DNA of 64,000 nt from Ignisphaera sp. (lineage in GTDB: Archaea; Thermoproteota; Thermoprotei_A; Sulfolobales; Ignisphaeraceae): positions 88,146-152,145 of the forward strand of contig JAWBKZ010000005.1 in NCBI GenBank assembly GCA_038831005.1, in the 5' to 3' direction. Positions 38,021 to 48,830 of this stretch are shown here, piece by piece; within the stretch, counting starts at the first letter, position 1, and each line of letters begins with the position of its first letter. A model generated the notes under the pieces. The model searched no databases and was not told the origin of the DNA. It worked only from the letters and a program-made list of their open reading frames with translations. The position numbers and the translations under genes are program-made.

Positions 38021-38947
38021 TTGTCTAAGAGATACGATCTTGTTGCTGTAGGTCATGCTCTAGTAGATATAAGGATAGTTGTGAATAGGTTTCCACAAGC
38101 TGATGAAGAAGCCAAGGTTGTTAGCCAGGTTTGGGGTGCAGGAGGATCAGCTGTAAATGTTGCCATCGATGGTTGTAGACTTGGCTTAAAAACGGCTGTT
38201 ATAGCCAAGATAGGTTTTGATAGTTTTGGAAGAATTATTGTTGATGAGCTTCTTAAGGAAGGTGTAGATATAACTGGTTTAAGGGTTTCATCGAAAGGTC
38301 AAACAGGATTCACCATAGTTGTTATAGACAGTAATGGTGATATAGTTATGTATGGTTATAAAGGTGTTGCAGAAGAACTAGAACCAAACGATATTGTGGA
38401 TGACATTATTGCTAGCTCTAGATATGTACATATAGCCAGTCTTAGGGTAGATACATCATTAAGGGTTATCGAAATAGCTAAGAAGAATAATGTTAAAGTT
38501 TCCTGGGATCCAGGTAGAGTGCTTTCAACAAAAGGATTAAAAGAGCTCGAAACCCTGATTAAGCAGGTAGATATAGTTACACTCAATTATAAAGAAGCTG
38601 CAACACTAACACAAATAGAATCTGATAACTATAGAGAAGCGGCGAGAATCTTGAAGAACTTAGGACCCGAACTAGTAGCAGTAAAGCTTGGTCCAAGAGG
38701 GGTTTATATCCTAGGTGATGGAGTAGATGAAGAAGTACCAGCTGTAAAGACAGATAAAGTAGTTGATAGGACTGGTGCTGGAGATGCCTTTATATCAGGC
38801 CTTATATCTGGATTCATAAGGGGTTATACGGTAAAGAAGGCGGCTCTATACGCAAATGCTGTAGCAGCTCTAAAAATAACGAAGTTAGGATCTCATGAAG
38901 CTCCTAGACATAGCGATGTAGTTGAATATCTTTGGGAAGCTGTCTAA
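38021..38947 (+). CDS. PfkB-family sugar kinase, candidate ATP-dependent phosphofructokinase
   Basis: 308 aa ribokinase-fold kinase. WGAGGSAVNVAIDGCRLG is the N-terminal signature and RTGAGDAFISGLISG the C-terminal one with catalytic Asp. Start is TTG at 38021 with GGGGT about ten bases upstream; no ATG lies near. The gene begins 12 bp after the aldolase gene, so a fructose 6-phosphate kinase handing its product to the aldolase is attractive: several Desulfurococcales use a PfkB-type phosphofructokinase in glycolysis. Ribokinase, fructokinase or nucleoside kinase activity cannot be excluded. Confidence 0.8.
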   Translation: MSKRYDLVAVGHALVDIRIVVNRFPQADEEAKVVSQVWGAGGSAVNVAIDGCRLGLKTAVIAKIGFDSFGRIIVDELLKEGVDITGLRVSSKGQTGFTIVVIDSNGDIVMYGYKGVAEELEPNDIVDDIIASSRYVHIASLRVDTSLRVIEIAKKNNVKVSWDPGRVLSTKGLKELETLIKQVDIVTLNYKEAATLTQIESDNYREAARILKNLGPELVAVKLGPRGVYILGDGVDEEVPAVKTDKVVDRTGAGDAFISGLISGFIRGYTVKKAALYANAVAALKITKLGSHEAPRHSDVVEYLWEAV

Positions 38948-39016
38948 GTTATAGAAAATAACAAGAATTCTATGTACATTGTTTTAAGCTACATTAATGG
39001 GTTAGAGGGAGTCAAG

Positions 39017-40189
39017 CTAAGTAGCTATAAATTCTTTAGCTAGATGAGGAGCTATATGCTTTAAGAGGTCTATATTTTGAAGAACTTTAAACATCTTTTT
39101 CTCGTGATACCTTAATGTTTTCGAAATGTTTTTTGGATATAGATGTAATTCATCCAAGCATAGTCTAGAATACTTCTTGCATAAATTTTCAACTACTTCA
39201 ATATTCTGGAGTTCTTGATGAGAATTTATATTCATTTCTGTGACATATCTATACACATCTTGTAGTGTTGCTCTAACAATGTATTCTTTCAATAGATATA
39301 TACCACAGCAATCAGAAGCTGTATGAAGATCAAATAAACCTTCTTTACATGTAGCAAACGTTATTCCATGTTTTTTCAGTTCGTTACTTAACATAGTATA
39401 TGTTTTCTCTAGTAGGTGAAGAGATATTCTAGCTAAAGGCTTTAAACCCTCTACTTCTCTTAAGCTGTAGCTATCTATATCTATTTCAGTTTCAGTAATG
39501 TTTAGATATTCAAGAAGATTTCTTATGTTGTTTGTTTCCATTCTAAGTGCTTCAACAATTATATGTTTAAAGCCTAGGTCTCTAGCTAGATAAACTAGAT
39601 GCTCTATATCTCTTGATTGTGTAGGCGATGTGTAAGGTATATATGGAGAAATCCTTAAAACCAGCGGGATATCTGTAGAACCGAGTTGTTTAATTGCATT
39701 CAATCTCTTTTTCGCTTCTGGTGCTCTTGGCTCAATTACTTGAGTAATATCATTGTTAAGTGTTGATATAGATATCTGTAGAATAGTTAATCTATCATCT
39801 AATAGTTTCTCTACATAACTTTTTAGAGGTTGATGAAGAAAATAGATGCTTTTTGTGTTGATAACCAAGGGGTAGCTGTATTCAAGAGCTACTCTCAATA
39901 TATTTTCTGATACTCTATAGAGCTGTTCATGGGGAGGGAAAGGATCAACAAGTGTTGAAAGTCTGAAGGGAATAGGCTTTAAACTTCTCCTATAAATCTT
40001 TAGAATCACTTCTCTAAACATACCTAAAGCCTTAGGTCTTGGATACACATACCTTGAAGGAGACTTCATATACCATCTAGAGTAACAATAGACACATCTA
40101 AATGGACATATTGTGTAAGGCTCTAGCTTAAGTATAGTATAGCATAGAGATGATATAATATTGCTAACATTTATCACAAGTTCAGGCAT
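39017..40189 (-). CDS. Radical SAM protein, SplB-like
   Basis: 390 aa. The cluster motif CPFRCVYC gives Cys28, Cys32 and Cys35. The STLVDPFPPHEQ and LVINTKSIYFL segments and the early YCYSRWYMKSP resemble the spore-photoproduct-lyase-like radical SAM group common in archaea, whose function is unknown (DNA repair is proven only for the Bacillus enzyme). A late CC pair in TASDCCGIYLL may bind metal or be redox-active. The gene stands alone, tail-to-tail with the PfkB kinase. Confidence 0.78.
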   Translation of the reverse strand: MPELVINVSNIISSLCYTILKLEPYTICPFRCVYCYSRWYMKSPSRYVYPRPKALGMFREVILKIYRRSLKPIPFRLSTLVDPFPPHEQLYRVSENILRVALEYSYPLVINTKSIYFLHQPLKSYVEKLLDDRLTILQISISTLNNDITQVIEPRAPEAKKRLNAIKQLGSTDIPLVLRISPYIPYTSPTQSRDIEHLVYLARDLGFKHIIVEALRMETNNIRNLLEYLNITETEIDIDSYSLREVEGLKPLARISLHLLEKTYTMLSNELKKHGITFATCKEGLFDLHTASDCCGIYLLKEYIVRATLQDVYRYVTEMNINSHQELQNIEVVENLCKKYSRLCLDELHLYPKNISKTLRYHEKKMFKVLQNIDLLKHIAPHLAKEFIAT

Positions 40190-40375
40190 ACAAATCAGCT
40201 ATACCTACTACTATTCATCTCACAAGCTCTTCTGCAGATAAAGAACTTTATACCAAATACACCTCAACTCAACTCAATTATGTCTAAATTAATTAAGACA
40301 TATATTGTGATGTAATGCATATACAGCAACGAGAATAAATTAGTTACCGATATATACTAACTGATTTGACGAGAT

Positions 40376-40620
40376 CTACATCCTGAAATCTTCCTCATTT
40401 AGAGTAGAAAGGAGATCAAAAATTATGAGCTTTAATCTTACTGAAGCATCATATAGATAGAAACCAAAACCTCCAGATATTTAGATTTTACCACTATCTT
40501 CACAAATATTGATTCTTGTACAGCTTCACTACTATCTATCAGCAACCTCAGGGATGTATTGATGTTACTAGTTTTTGCATTAACAACGAGAGATAACTCT
40601 TCGCGTTTGATCTCTATCTA
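40376..40620 (-). pseudogene. Remnant of an unidentified gene, with a frameshift
   Basis: The 656-bp stretch 40190-40845 has no intact ORF, but the minus strand here reads as protein in two frames: NAKTSNINTSLRLLIDSSE onward to VKSKYLEVLVSIY, and then, after a one-base shift near 40450, YDASVRLKLIIFDLLSTLNE ending in a stop at 40376-40378. The composition is protein-like and the join is smooth. Upstream, a possible start (ATG-AAC-CAA near 40725) is separated by further stops. I do not recognise the family. The rest of the region shows nothing else. Confidence 0.45.
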
Positions 40621-40845
40621 TTCTATAGCTACAGAGTTTATCATCTATGATACTACTTTCAGTAAATTGTACATATTCTTGTGCTAGCGAACCATATAAC
40701 AACAACTGTATCGCAAATTTGGTTCATCTAGCTATAGTTATACGCTTTCAAATGATTATGGAAGAAATATAGATGAAACAGATTATGATTAACCTTTATA
40801 TTAATAAAGTTTTATGGTATGTAACAAAAAACTTTAATAATTAAG

Positions 40846-41544
<699 letters not shown>

Positions 41545-41712
41545 ATGTTCACCCTACCTAAGATATCTCTAGCGAATACTTATAAATGTTTCTTAGATAA
41601 ACTAAAATGATGTATTAACTTTTTGAATCAAGTCAAATAGAAATTTATATGGTTTTTATGACAATTTTATATTTATAATCTTTTATAGCTTTAGAAGTTG
41701 TGGTGATACATA

Positions 41713-43086
41713 ATGAAGAAGGCTTTAACTATAGCTGGTAGTGATTCAGGTGGAGGTGCAGGTATACAAGCAGATCTAAAGACATTTGCTGCTCTAGGTG
41801 TTCATGGAATGAGCGTGATAACTTCTGTAACTGCTCAAAATACTTACGAGGTTAGAGCTGTTCACGATATTCCTCTAGACATAATAAAAACTCAGTTTGA
41901 AGCTGTTGTAGAAGATATAGGTGTTGATGCTGCTAAAACGGGGATGCTTAGCAGATATGAAGTAGTTGAACTAGTCTCTTCTCTAATAAAGAGCTATAGT
42001 ATACCTGTTGTTGTAGACCCGGTTATGGTTGCTAAAAGTGGTGCTCCTCTCCTTAAGGAAAATGCTGTTGAAGCTTTAATCAAATATCTAATACCTATAG
42101 CAACAGTTGTTACACCAAATAGATTTGAGGCAGAAAAGCTCACAAGTATAGCAATAAAAAGTATAGATGATGCTAAAAGAGCTGCTAGAAAGATAGTTGA
42201 AGATCTTGGTGCTCGTGCAGCTATTGTTAAAGGTGGACATATGGAGGGTGAAGACTCTATAGATATACTCTACGTAGATGGAGTTTATAGAGAGTTCAGA
42301 GCCAAAAGGATAGAGACTAGGAATACTCATGGAACTGGATGTAGCTTTTCTGCAGCTATAGCAGCAGAACTTGCCAAAGGCAAGAACATTGTTGAAGCTG
42401 TCAAGACAGCCAAAGAGTTCATAACCATAGCTATAGAGCATGGATTACCCATAGGCAAGGGTCATGGTCCTGTGAATCCTATGGCATGGCTATATATACC
42501 GGCGGAAAGGTATAAGGTTCTAGAGGATTTAAAGAAAGCTATAGATATTCTTGAAGCTAACAGCAATATTGTGGTGCCTCTCATCCCTGAAGTTGGTATG
42601 AATATAGCTGTATCTCTTCCTAAACCATATGCTAGAAGCTTAAACGATGTAGCAGCAATACCGGGTAGAATTGTGAGAGCTGGAAACAAGATTAAGGTTG
42701 TTTCTTCTCCAGAATTTGGGGCATCTAAACACATGGCTAGAGCTATCCTAAAAGCTATAGAGTACAATGAGAATGTAAGAGCTGTAGCCAATATAAAGTT
42801 CAGCGAAAAAATCATTGAGATAGCTAGAGAACTAGGTTTTACAGTAGCTTTCTATGACAGATCTAAAGAACCTCCAGAGATAAAGAGTATTGAAGGAGGA
42901 TCTATACCGTGGGGTATAGAGCAGGCTATCAAGATGTTAAACAATAAGGTTCCTGATATAGTTTACCATAGAGGGGATTGGGGGAAAGAACCAATGATAA
43001 ACATCTTTGGTAGAACAGCTACAGAAGTTGTTGAAAAAATGTTGATTCTAGCTGAAAAACTCTTCGGCTTAGAGAAACAGTCTTGA
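41713..43086 (+). CDS. thiDN: ThiD-ThiN fusion: HMP(-P) kinase and thiamine-phosphate synthase
   Basis: Bifunctional thiamine biosynthesis enzyme. Residues 1-255 are ThiD (hydroxymethylpyrimidine and HMP-phosphate kinase): [18 protein letters not shown] at 8-25, VKGGHM, and [14 protein letters not shown] with the catalytic Cys. Residues about 275-457 are ThiN, the archaeal thiamine-phosphate synthase that replaces Thi[21 protein letters not shown] and the end segment [16 protein letters not shown]. Both halves look intact. TATA-like TTTATAATC at about 41675 and GGTGAT before the ATG. Confidence 0.95.
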   Translation: MKKALTIAGSDSGGGAGIQADLKTFAALGVHGMSVITSVTAQNTYEVRAVHDIPLDIIKTQFEAVVEDIGVDAAKTGMLSRYEVVELVSSLIKSYSIPVVVDPVMVAKSGAPLLKENAVEALIKYLIPIATVVTPNRFEAEKLTSIAIKSIDDAKRAARKIVEDLGARAAIVKGGHMEGEDSIDILYVDGVYREFRAKRIETRNTHGTGCSFSAAIAAELAKGKNIVEAVKTAKEFITIAIEHGLPIGKGHGPVNPMAWLYIPAERYKVLEDLKKAIDILEANSNIVVPLIPEVGMNIAVSLPKPYARSLNDVAAIPGRIVRAGNKIKVVSSPEFGASKHMARAILKAIEYNENVRAVANIKFSEKIIEIARELGFTVAFYDRSKEPPEIKSIEGGSIPWGIEQAIKMLNNKVPDIVYHRGDWGKEPMINIFGRTATEVVEKMLILAEKLFGLEKQS

Positions 43087-43165
43087 TCCCTATAGCATTC
43101 TTTACTTAGTGCATCAAATACGTATATATATCACCAGAAAGCATATTCTTAGGTGGTAGGAAACA

Positions 43166-43501
43166 ATGTCAACTGTAGCTCCACTTGAAGAAACAATAGC
43201 AACTCTTCTATCACAACCACCAGTATTAATAGCAATTGCGATACAGTTTCTGTTAGGTCTAGCATTAGGCTATATATCAACAAAGATTGTTAAATATATA
43301 CTTGCATTTGTAGCTATATTGGTTTTAGGTACATTTCTATCGATATGGAGTTTGGGAACAACACCAGCAGAAGTCTTATCGACACTTGGTATAGCTGCTG
43401 AAGCAGCTAAAAGACTAGCCATAGTACTTGGACTTATGTCTGTAGGGCCTGTTAGCATAGGCTTTATTGTCGGTATCGTGATAGGCATGATTAAGAAGTA
43501 G
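43166..43501 (+). CDS. Small membrane protein with three transmembrane helices (FUN14-like resemblance)
   Basis: 111 aa. Hydrophobic segments at about 19-42, 43-62 and 84-108 with Gly-rich faces (LLGLALGYIS; GFIVGIVIG) and a positively charged C-terminus. The pattern recalls archaeal FUN14-domain proteins, but the resemblance is weak and I would leave the function open. AGGTGG lies a few bases before the ATG, and a T-rich terminator follows. Confidence 0.6.
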   Translation: MSTVAPLEETIATLLSQPPVLIAIAIQFLLGLALGYISTKIVKYILAFVAILVLGTFLSIWSLGTTPAEVLSTLGIAAEAAKRLAIVLGLMSVGPVSIGFIVGIVIGMIKK

Positions 43502-43529
43502 AGGTAGTAGGGAGCTAATTAACATATTC

Positions 43530-43562
43530 TCAAAAATTTTTTATCTATACTCTTTTTCTGTA
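43530..43562 (+). terminator. T-rich terminator after the small membrane protein gene
   Basis: Two T-runs (ATTTTTTATC and CTTTTTCTG) about 30-60 bp after the stop codon, as in archaeal intrinsic termination. Confidence 0.5.
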
Positions 43563-43659
43563 ACACTTCGATAATGTATTTTATCATCTTATGAAGCATA
43601 TACATATATATTGTTTAGTGGTTAAGAGCCAGAGAATAGTGGATTGATGGCGAATATAT

Positions 43660-45090
43660 ATGGATGAAGACTTAGCTCTCTATGCCATCGATTATGCCTG
43701 CAAACTAGGAGCGTATTACGCTGAAGCTAGGCTACATAGAATTGATGGTTTCACTATAGTTTCAAGAAACGGTTCAATCATTGGTGCAGGAAAAAGTGTT
43801 AGTCATGGTATTGGTGTAAGAGTTTTAGTTGATGGAGCTCTAGGTTTCGCATCAACAAACATGCTAAATAGAGACTCTGTTAGAAATGTTATTGAAAAAG
43901 CATATAGTTATGCTAAAGCTCATGCAAAAATCATGAAGAAACCTATAGTTTTTTCACCAGCTAAAGTTGGTAGAGCTAGCTATAATGTTGTTGAAAAGAA
44001 GAGGTTTACAGATATCTCGCTAGACGAGAAGATAGCTCTACACAACAATTTATGGAGCGCACTACATAATGTTGTTTCAGAAGCCAAAGTAGCAACATTC
44101 TTTTTAGGTTATAACGAGTCTATTGAAGAAAAAGTTGTTGTAAATAGTGATGGTGCTTTCGTTAAAAGTTACATACCCAGACTTATGGTTTACTACAATA
44201 TTGTTGTAGCTCATCCACAGAAAGGTTTTCTACAAAGGTTTGAGGAAATTGGAGGTAGTGGAGGAGTAGAACAACTAGATACATGGAGACTCGAGGAAGA
44301 GATTCCGAAAAACATCAAGATATACGAACAGATACTGTTATCAGCTATAGAGCCTCCAAAAGAGGAGATACCTGTTGTTGTTGGTAGCGAAATTGTTGGT
44401 CTAGTGGTGCATGAAAGTTGTGGTCATCCTAGTGAAGCCGACCGTATATTAGGTAGAGAAGCGGCGCAAGCTGGTAAAAGCTTCATAAGGCAGGACATGA
44501 TTGGTTACAGAATCGGTAATGAGTATGCCATAGTCATAGATGATCCCACAATACCTGGAGGTTTTGGTTTCTATCTATACGATGATGAAGGTGTTCCAGC
44601 AAGACCAAAGCATCTATACAAGGAAGGTGTAATAAATGAATTTCTACACAACCGCTGGACTGCATATATCTTTGGTGTAGAAAGTAATGGTTCAGCTAGA
44701 TCTATGAGCTATATGGGTGAACCTATAATAAGGATGTCTAATACATACCTAAAGCCAGGTGACTACAGATTTGAAGAACTTATAGAGGACATAGATCAAG
44801 GAATCTACATCAAAAGCTATATGGAGTGGAATATTGATGACGAGAGATGGAGCCAGAGATATGTAGGTCTTGAAGCGTATCTGGTAGAGAAAGGTGAGCT
44901 CACTAAGTACGTTAGAAACCCCGTATTAGAGCTAACCACTAAAGCATTCTATAGCTCTATAGACGCTGTAGGTAGAGAGCTAAGGTTTAGTGCAGGTACT
45001 TGTGGTAAAGGTGAACCAATGCAAGGTGTACCTGTGTGGTTCGGTGGCCCTGATGTGAGGCTTAAGAAGATTAGACTGGGTGTAGCATAG
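43660..45090 (+). CDS. tldD: TldD metalloprotease subunit
   Basis: Catalytic half of the TldD/TldE heterodimer, a zinc protease that degrades unfolded or small peptides and matures some RiPPs in bacteria. The zinc motif HExxxH is His251-Glu252 to His255 in VHESCGHPSEADR; the third ligand region is the C-terminal FSAGTCGKGEPMQGVP segment. 476 aa, normal. The stop is one base from the next gene's ATG, so TldD and TldE are co-translated. Confidence 0.95.
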   Translation: MDEDLALYAIDYACKLGAYYAEARLHRIDGFTIVSRNGSIIGAGKSVSHGIGVRVLVDGALGFASTNMLNRDSVRNVIEKAYSYAKAHAKIMKKPIVFSPAKVGRASYNVVEKKRFTDISLDEKIALHNNLWSALHNVVSEAKVATFFLGYNESIEEKVVVNSDGAFVKSYIPRLMVYYNIVVAHPQKGFLQRFEEIGGSGGVEQLDTWRLEEEIPKNIKIYEQILLSAIEPPKEEIPVVVGSEIVGLVVHESCGHPSEADRILGREAAQAGKSFIRQDMIGYRIGNEYAIVIDDPTIPGGFGFYLYDDEGVPARPKHLYKEGVINEFLHNRWTAYIFGVESNGSARSMSYMGEPIIRMSNTYLKPGDYRFEELIEDIDQGIYIKSYMEWNIDDERWSQRYVGLEAYLVEKGELTKYVRNPVLELTTKAFYSSIDAVGRELRFSAGTCGKGEPMQGVPVWFGGPDVRLKKIRLGVA

Positions 45091-45091
45091 G

Positions 45092-46426
45092 ATGGAAATA
45101 GATGTACATGATCTATCGGTTGAACTTACAGAGAAAGCTCTTAGAGAAGGTTTCGATGAAGCTATAGCTATTGTTACGAAGAGAAGTACCGTTATGACCA
45201 AGTTAGCGAATAGTGAGATAAGCGTTATACAGAGATGGAATACCCTAGGTATAGACCTGTATTTAGCAAAAGATAGAAGGATAATTATATTATCACTAGA
45301 ACCTAGTAGGGCGGAAGATATAGATAAATCGATAAAGGATCTTCTGTCTATTGCTCCAAAAATCCTCGAGTCACAACTTTATGCACCACTACCTCAACTA
45401 GAATCGATAGAGCCTCTAAATGTTGTAGATACTTTGGTAATAGAAGCTATGGATAGAATTGATGATATTGCTGAACAAGTTATTGAGGTTAGTCACAGAG
45501 AAAGAATAGATAGTGTTGCAGGTATGATTCAATTAAACTATACAGAGAGATCGCTATCTTCATCAAAAGGTGCTTCAGCAACAGAACGAAAAACAAGTAC
45601 AACTACCTACGTAAGAGCGTTTTCTGGACAAGGATCAGGACAATGGTGCCACACATCAACAAAACTTGATCTGAATAATATTAGAGAGGTAGCTCTAATA
45701 GCATCTAGATTTGCTGTAGACTCTAGGAACAAGAGAGAAATAGAGCCTGATAGATATGACATTATATTAAGCCCTATGGTGTTTGGAAATTTACTCAATT
45801 ACATAGTTGATATGGCTTCAGCTTTCTCGGTAATGATGGGTGCATCAATATTTATGAATAGAGCAATAGGTGATAAAGTTGCTTCAGAAAACCTTACGAT
45901 ACATGATGTACCTAGGGATATAGAGCTTCCAGGAGCCACAGGTTTTGATGACGAAGCTATGAAGACATTCAATAAACCTGTTATCGAGAAAGGAAAACTA
46001 AAGACTCTGCTACATAATACAAAAACAGCAACAATTATGAAAGCTAGAAGTACTGGTAATGCTGGATGGATTCAACCAAGGCCTTGGAGCATAGCTGTAA
46101 AATCTGGAGATGCTACTGTAGACGAAATGATTGCGAATGTGCATAAAGGTCTGGTAATAACTAACAATTGGTACACCAGATTACAAAACTATGTAGAAGG
46201 AACATTTTCGACTATAGCTAGAGACGCAATATTTTTAATTGAAAACAATAGAGTAGTAGGAGCTGTTAACAAGATAAGAATAGCAGATAATCTCAATAAC
46301 TTATTGAGCAACATAGACATGATTGGAAGAGACCTATATAGTATGCAATGGTGGGAGATAGGAACACCAGTAAGAGCACCGTATGTATTGGTAAGAAACA
46401 TAAGGACATCTAAACATTTCATCTAA
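45092..46426 (+). CDS. tldE: TldE/PmbA protease subunit
   Basis: Non-catalytic partner of TldD. It shares the TldD/PmbA fold (FSGQGSGQWCHTSTKLD; GATGFDDEAMKTFNKPVIEKG) but has no HExxxH, as expected. 444 aa. Starts one base after tldD ends. Confidence 0.93.
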   Translation: MEIDVHDLSVELTEKALREGFDEAIAIVTKRSTVMTKLANSEISVIQRWNTLGIDLYLAKDRRIIILSLEPSRAEDIDKSIKDLLSIAPKILESQLYAPLPQLESIEPLNVVDTLVIEAMDRIDDIAEQVIEVSHRERIDSVAGMIQLNYTERSLSSSKGASATERKTSTTTYVRAFSGQGSGQWCHTSTKLDLNNIREVALIASRFAVDSRNKREIEPDRYDIILSPMVFGNLLNYIVDMASAFSVMMGASIFMNRAIGDKVASENLTIHDVPRDIELPGATGFDDEAMKTFNKPVIEKGKLKTLLHNTKTATIMKARSTGNAGWIQPRPWSIAVKSGDATVDEMIANVHKGLVITNNWYTRLQNYVEGTFSTIARDAIFLIENNRVVGAVNKIRIADNLNNLLSNIDMIGRDLYSMQWWEIGTPVRAPYVLVRNIRTSKHFI

Positions 46427-46538
46427 TCATTCTATACATGGTTACCATATCAATGTGTTGAGTACAGTATATCATTTTTGTTTTATAATTAGATTCAGAA
46501 TCAGAATAACCTATAGAGCTAAGTAAGTCAGTAGCGTG

Positions 46539-47301
46539 GTGTATATCGATCTATGTAGTTGTGAAGTTGCAAAACATATTTAGTCTACACGTTCTCTACA
46601 CTATGGTGTTGAATATATGGTTATTGCTGAAGACTATAGATTTCTAGTAGCTGAAGATGCTGTCAACAGAATAGAGAATAGGATTAAAGGCTGGAGTTTA
46701 CCTTATCCACTAAATAGAGGACATGCTCTAGAGTGTGTTAAAAGAGTTAGATTAGATCTCTTCTGATGAAGTTAAAGTACATGTATCTTCCACACTATGC
46801 TTATCAATTCAGACGAACTTAGGCAACTAGAGGTACAGGTGAGAGAATTATCATCTTTCCTTCTACCACCTAGAAACATTAGAATTGATGGAGTATCGAT
46901 GAAATTTGCTGTAGCAGAATTACGTTATGCCTTATCTATCCTATTAGGTCTTAGAGCTAGATTGGCTCTTGGTGACGATAATTTCCCTGAATATGCTGTG
47001 GATATCGTTGGAGTTGAAGTTGGATTCCTGGAAAAGCATCCTAAAGCTGATAAACTGTGTATAGCTAGAGTAGGTACAGAGCATTTCTCATTTGCTGTTG
47101 TCTAAATATCAGACATAAAGAAGGGAAAGTCAGGGGTATAGCTATTCTACCTCCCATTATATTCTTTGAAGTAGTAAGCGAGCTATGTTTTGTTCAGCTC
47201 CTCTAGATGCAAGTTACAAGGGTAAAAGAGTTCCTGTAAATCTCATCAATAGAGCTGAAGTATCTAATGTTGTTGAATCCATAGTCAAAAAATTGAAGTA
47301 G
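46539..47301 (+). pseudogene. Decayed gene for a protein with an EMAPII-type tRNA-binding domain
   Basis: Explains most of the 1165-bp gap 46427-47591. Reading from GTG 46539 one finds, in order: VYIDLCSCEVAKHI, stop TAG 46581, then EDYRFLVAEDAVNRIENR; a shift near 46760 to SSDEVKVHVSS; a shift near 46797 to NSDELRQLEVQVRELSSF and VDIVGVEVGFLEKHPKADKL; a shift near 47105 to NIRHKEGKVRGIAILPP; a shift near 47185 to FCSAPLDASYKGKRVP, ending at TAG 47299-47301. The HPKADKL stretch is the signature of the OB-fold tRNA-binding domain of EMAPII/Arc1p/MetRS-C type. One stop plus about four frameshifts in a 250-residue protein indicates a pseudogene. The remaining 290 bp up to guaA are AT-rich with no gene seen. 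Confidence 0.75.
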
Positions 47302-47591
47302 AGATCTCCATCTACTTGCAAGTCAAATACTAATACATATCATAATTCAGTTGTCACATAGGTTCAGATATTCATTAGCTATGTGGATACAAAATAATTA
47401 TTTAAGTCATTATAGGTTGAAAATTGTATTGAATCTGTTAACTACATTAATCTGATTGCAATGTTTAGGTTCTTTTCGAATGCTGCTATATAACATAAGC
47501 ACTATATTTACATTGTTATGTATATAATTATTTTCAGCTAGATTTTTATTCCCTCAGTAGCAGTAGTATCACTTATGGAAAGAGTGAGACT

Positions 47592-48692
47592 ATGTCTGAA
47601 TTAATTGTATCTATAGATGAGCTTATCAATAGACTCAGAGCTCTATATAGAGATATAGATTGTGCTGTCGCTTGTGTAAGTGGCGGTGTTGATAGCACAA
47701 CTTCGGCTGTCTTAGCAAAGAAAGCCTTAGGGGATAAGGTGTATCCAGTATTCATTAACACAGGTTTTATGAGAATGAATGAAGGAGCTAGGGTTAGAGA
47801 AGCTCTAAAGGGTATTCTAGATTTAGAGATATACGATTTCTCTGAAGAGATCATATCTAGAATCGAAGGTCTTGAAGATGCTGAAGAAAAGAGGATAGCA
47901 TTTAGAGATGCCTTCTATATGTCTGTAAAGAAGATAGCAGAGGAAAAGAAATGTGGATGGATTGTTCAAGGAACTATCAAGGCTGATGTTGTTGAAACTA
48001 TAGGCAAAATTAAGACGCAGCACAATGTATTGACTGATGAGCTTCTTAAGCGCTATGGATTAAAGGTTATCGAACCTGTGATAGATCTATACAAACATGA
48101 AGTTAGAGCTTTAGCTAAACAGCTAGGTCTTCCTAAGTGGCTTGCAGAAAGACAGCCATTTCCTGGACCAGGCCTACTGGTTCGTACTGTTGGTAAACTA
48201 TATAGAGAAAAGTTGGAACTTGTTAGAAAAGCTACAGCTATTGTTGAAGAAAGGCTTAACGGAAGAGGATATAGTCAGTATTTCCCAGCTATATGGGAAC
48301 ATGATATCCTAGACAAAGGTGTCATGGGCGATATCGAATATTTGGTATTCAAAGTTAAAGCAACAGGTGTTATAGATGGTAGAAGGATCTACGGTCATCC
48401 GGTTATGGTTAGAAGATATCATCAGGTTACGGATATATACACTTTCTATAGACAATTCAATTCAGAGAATTATCCACATGTACTCCTACAGCTTAGAGAA
48501 AAAGAAGATGGGGAATTCGTTATAGCTATAAGGATTGTTAAAACTGAAGACTATATGGTTGCAGAAGTGCCTAGAATAGATATCTATAAAGAGCTTAAGG
48601 AGTTAGCTGAAGAACTTCTATCTTTACCCAAGATAAAGGCCATAGCATTTGATGTGACACCTAAACCACCTGCAACAATAGAATATGAATAA
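47592..48692 (+). CDS. guaAB: GMP synthase, ATP pyrophosphatase subunit (subunit B)
   Basis: Adenylates XMP and replaces the O2 with ammonia to give GMP; in archaea this half is separate from the glutaminase subunit, which is not in the window. PP-loop SGGVDSTTSA lies near residue 30, and the C-terminal dimerisation domain shows ERQPFPGPGLLVRT and the terminal KPPATIEYE-type end that contacts XMP. 366 aa, slightly longer than usual. Downstream T-tracts probably terminate the message. Confidence 0.95.
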   Translation: MSELIVSIDELINRLRALYRDIDCAVACVSGGVDSTTSAVLAKKALGDKVYPVFINTGFMRMNEGARVREALKGILDLEIYDFSEEIISRIEGLEDAEEKRIAFRDAFYMSVKKIAEEKKCGWIVQGTIKADVVETIGKIKTQHNVLTDELLKRYGLKVIEPVIDLYKHEVRALAKQLGLPKWLAERQPFPGPGLLVRTVGKLYREKLELVRKATAIVEERLNGRGYSQYFPAIWEHDILDKGVMGDIEYLVFKVKATGVIDGRRIYGHPVMVRRYHQVTDIYTFYRQFNSENYPHVLLQLREKEDGEFVIAIRIVKTEDYMVAEVPRIDIYKELKELAEELLSLPKIKAIAFDVTPKPPATIEYE

Positions 48693-48712
48693 CAAACAAG
48701 GATTATAGAATC

Positions 48713-48737
48713 TTAGTTTTACATTTTTTATTTTTTG
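48713..48737 (+). terminator. T-rich terminator after guaAB
   Basis: Three T-runs (TTTT, TTTTTT, TTTTTT) begin about 25 bp after the stop codon, without a needed hairpin, typical of archaeal termination. Confidence 0.55.
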
Positions 48738-48830
48738 CACATGATTATGTATTGAATTTCAGAACCTATGTGTGAAGCTTATGGAATTAATATGCATAGA
48801 GAACTAATAGAATATAGTTATAGTGCTTAA

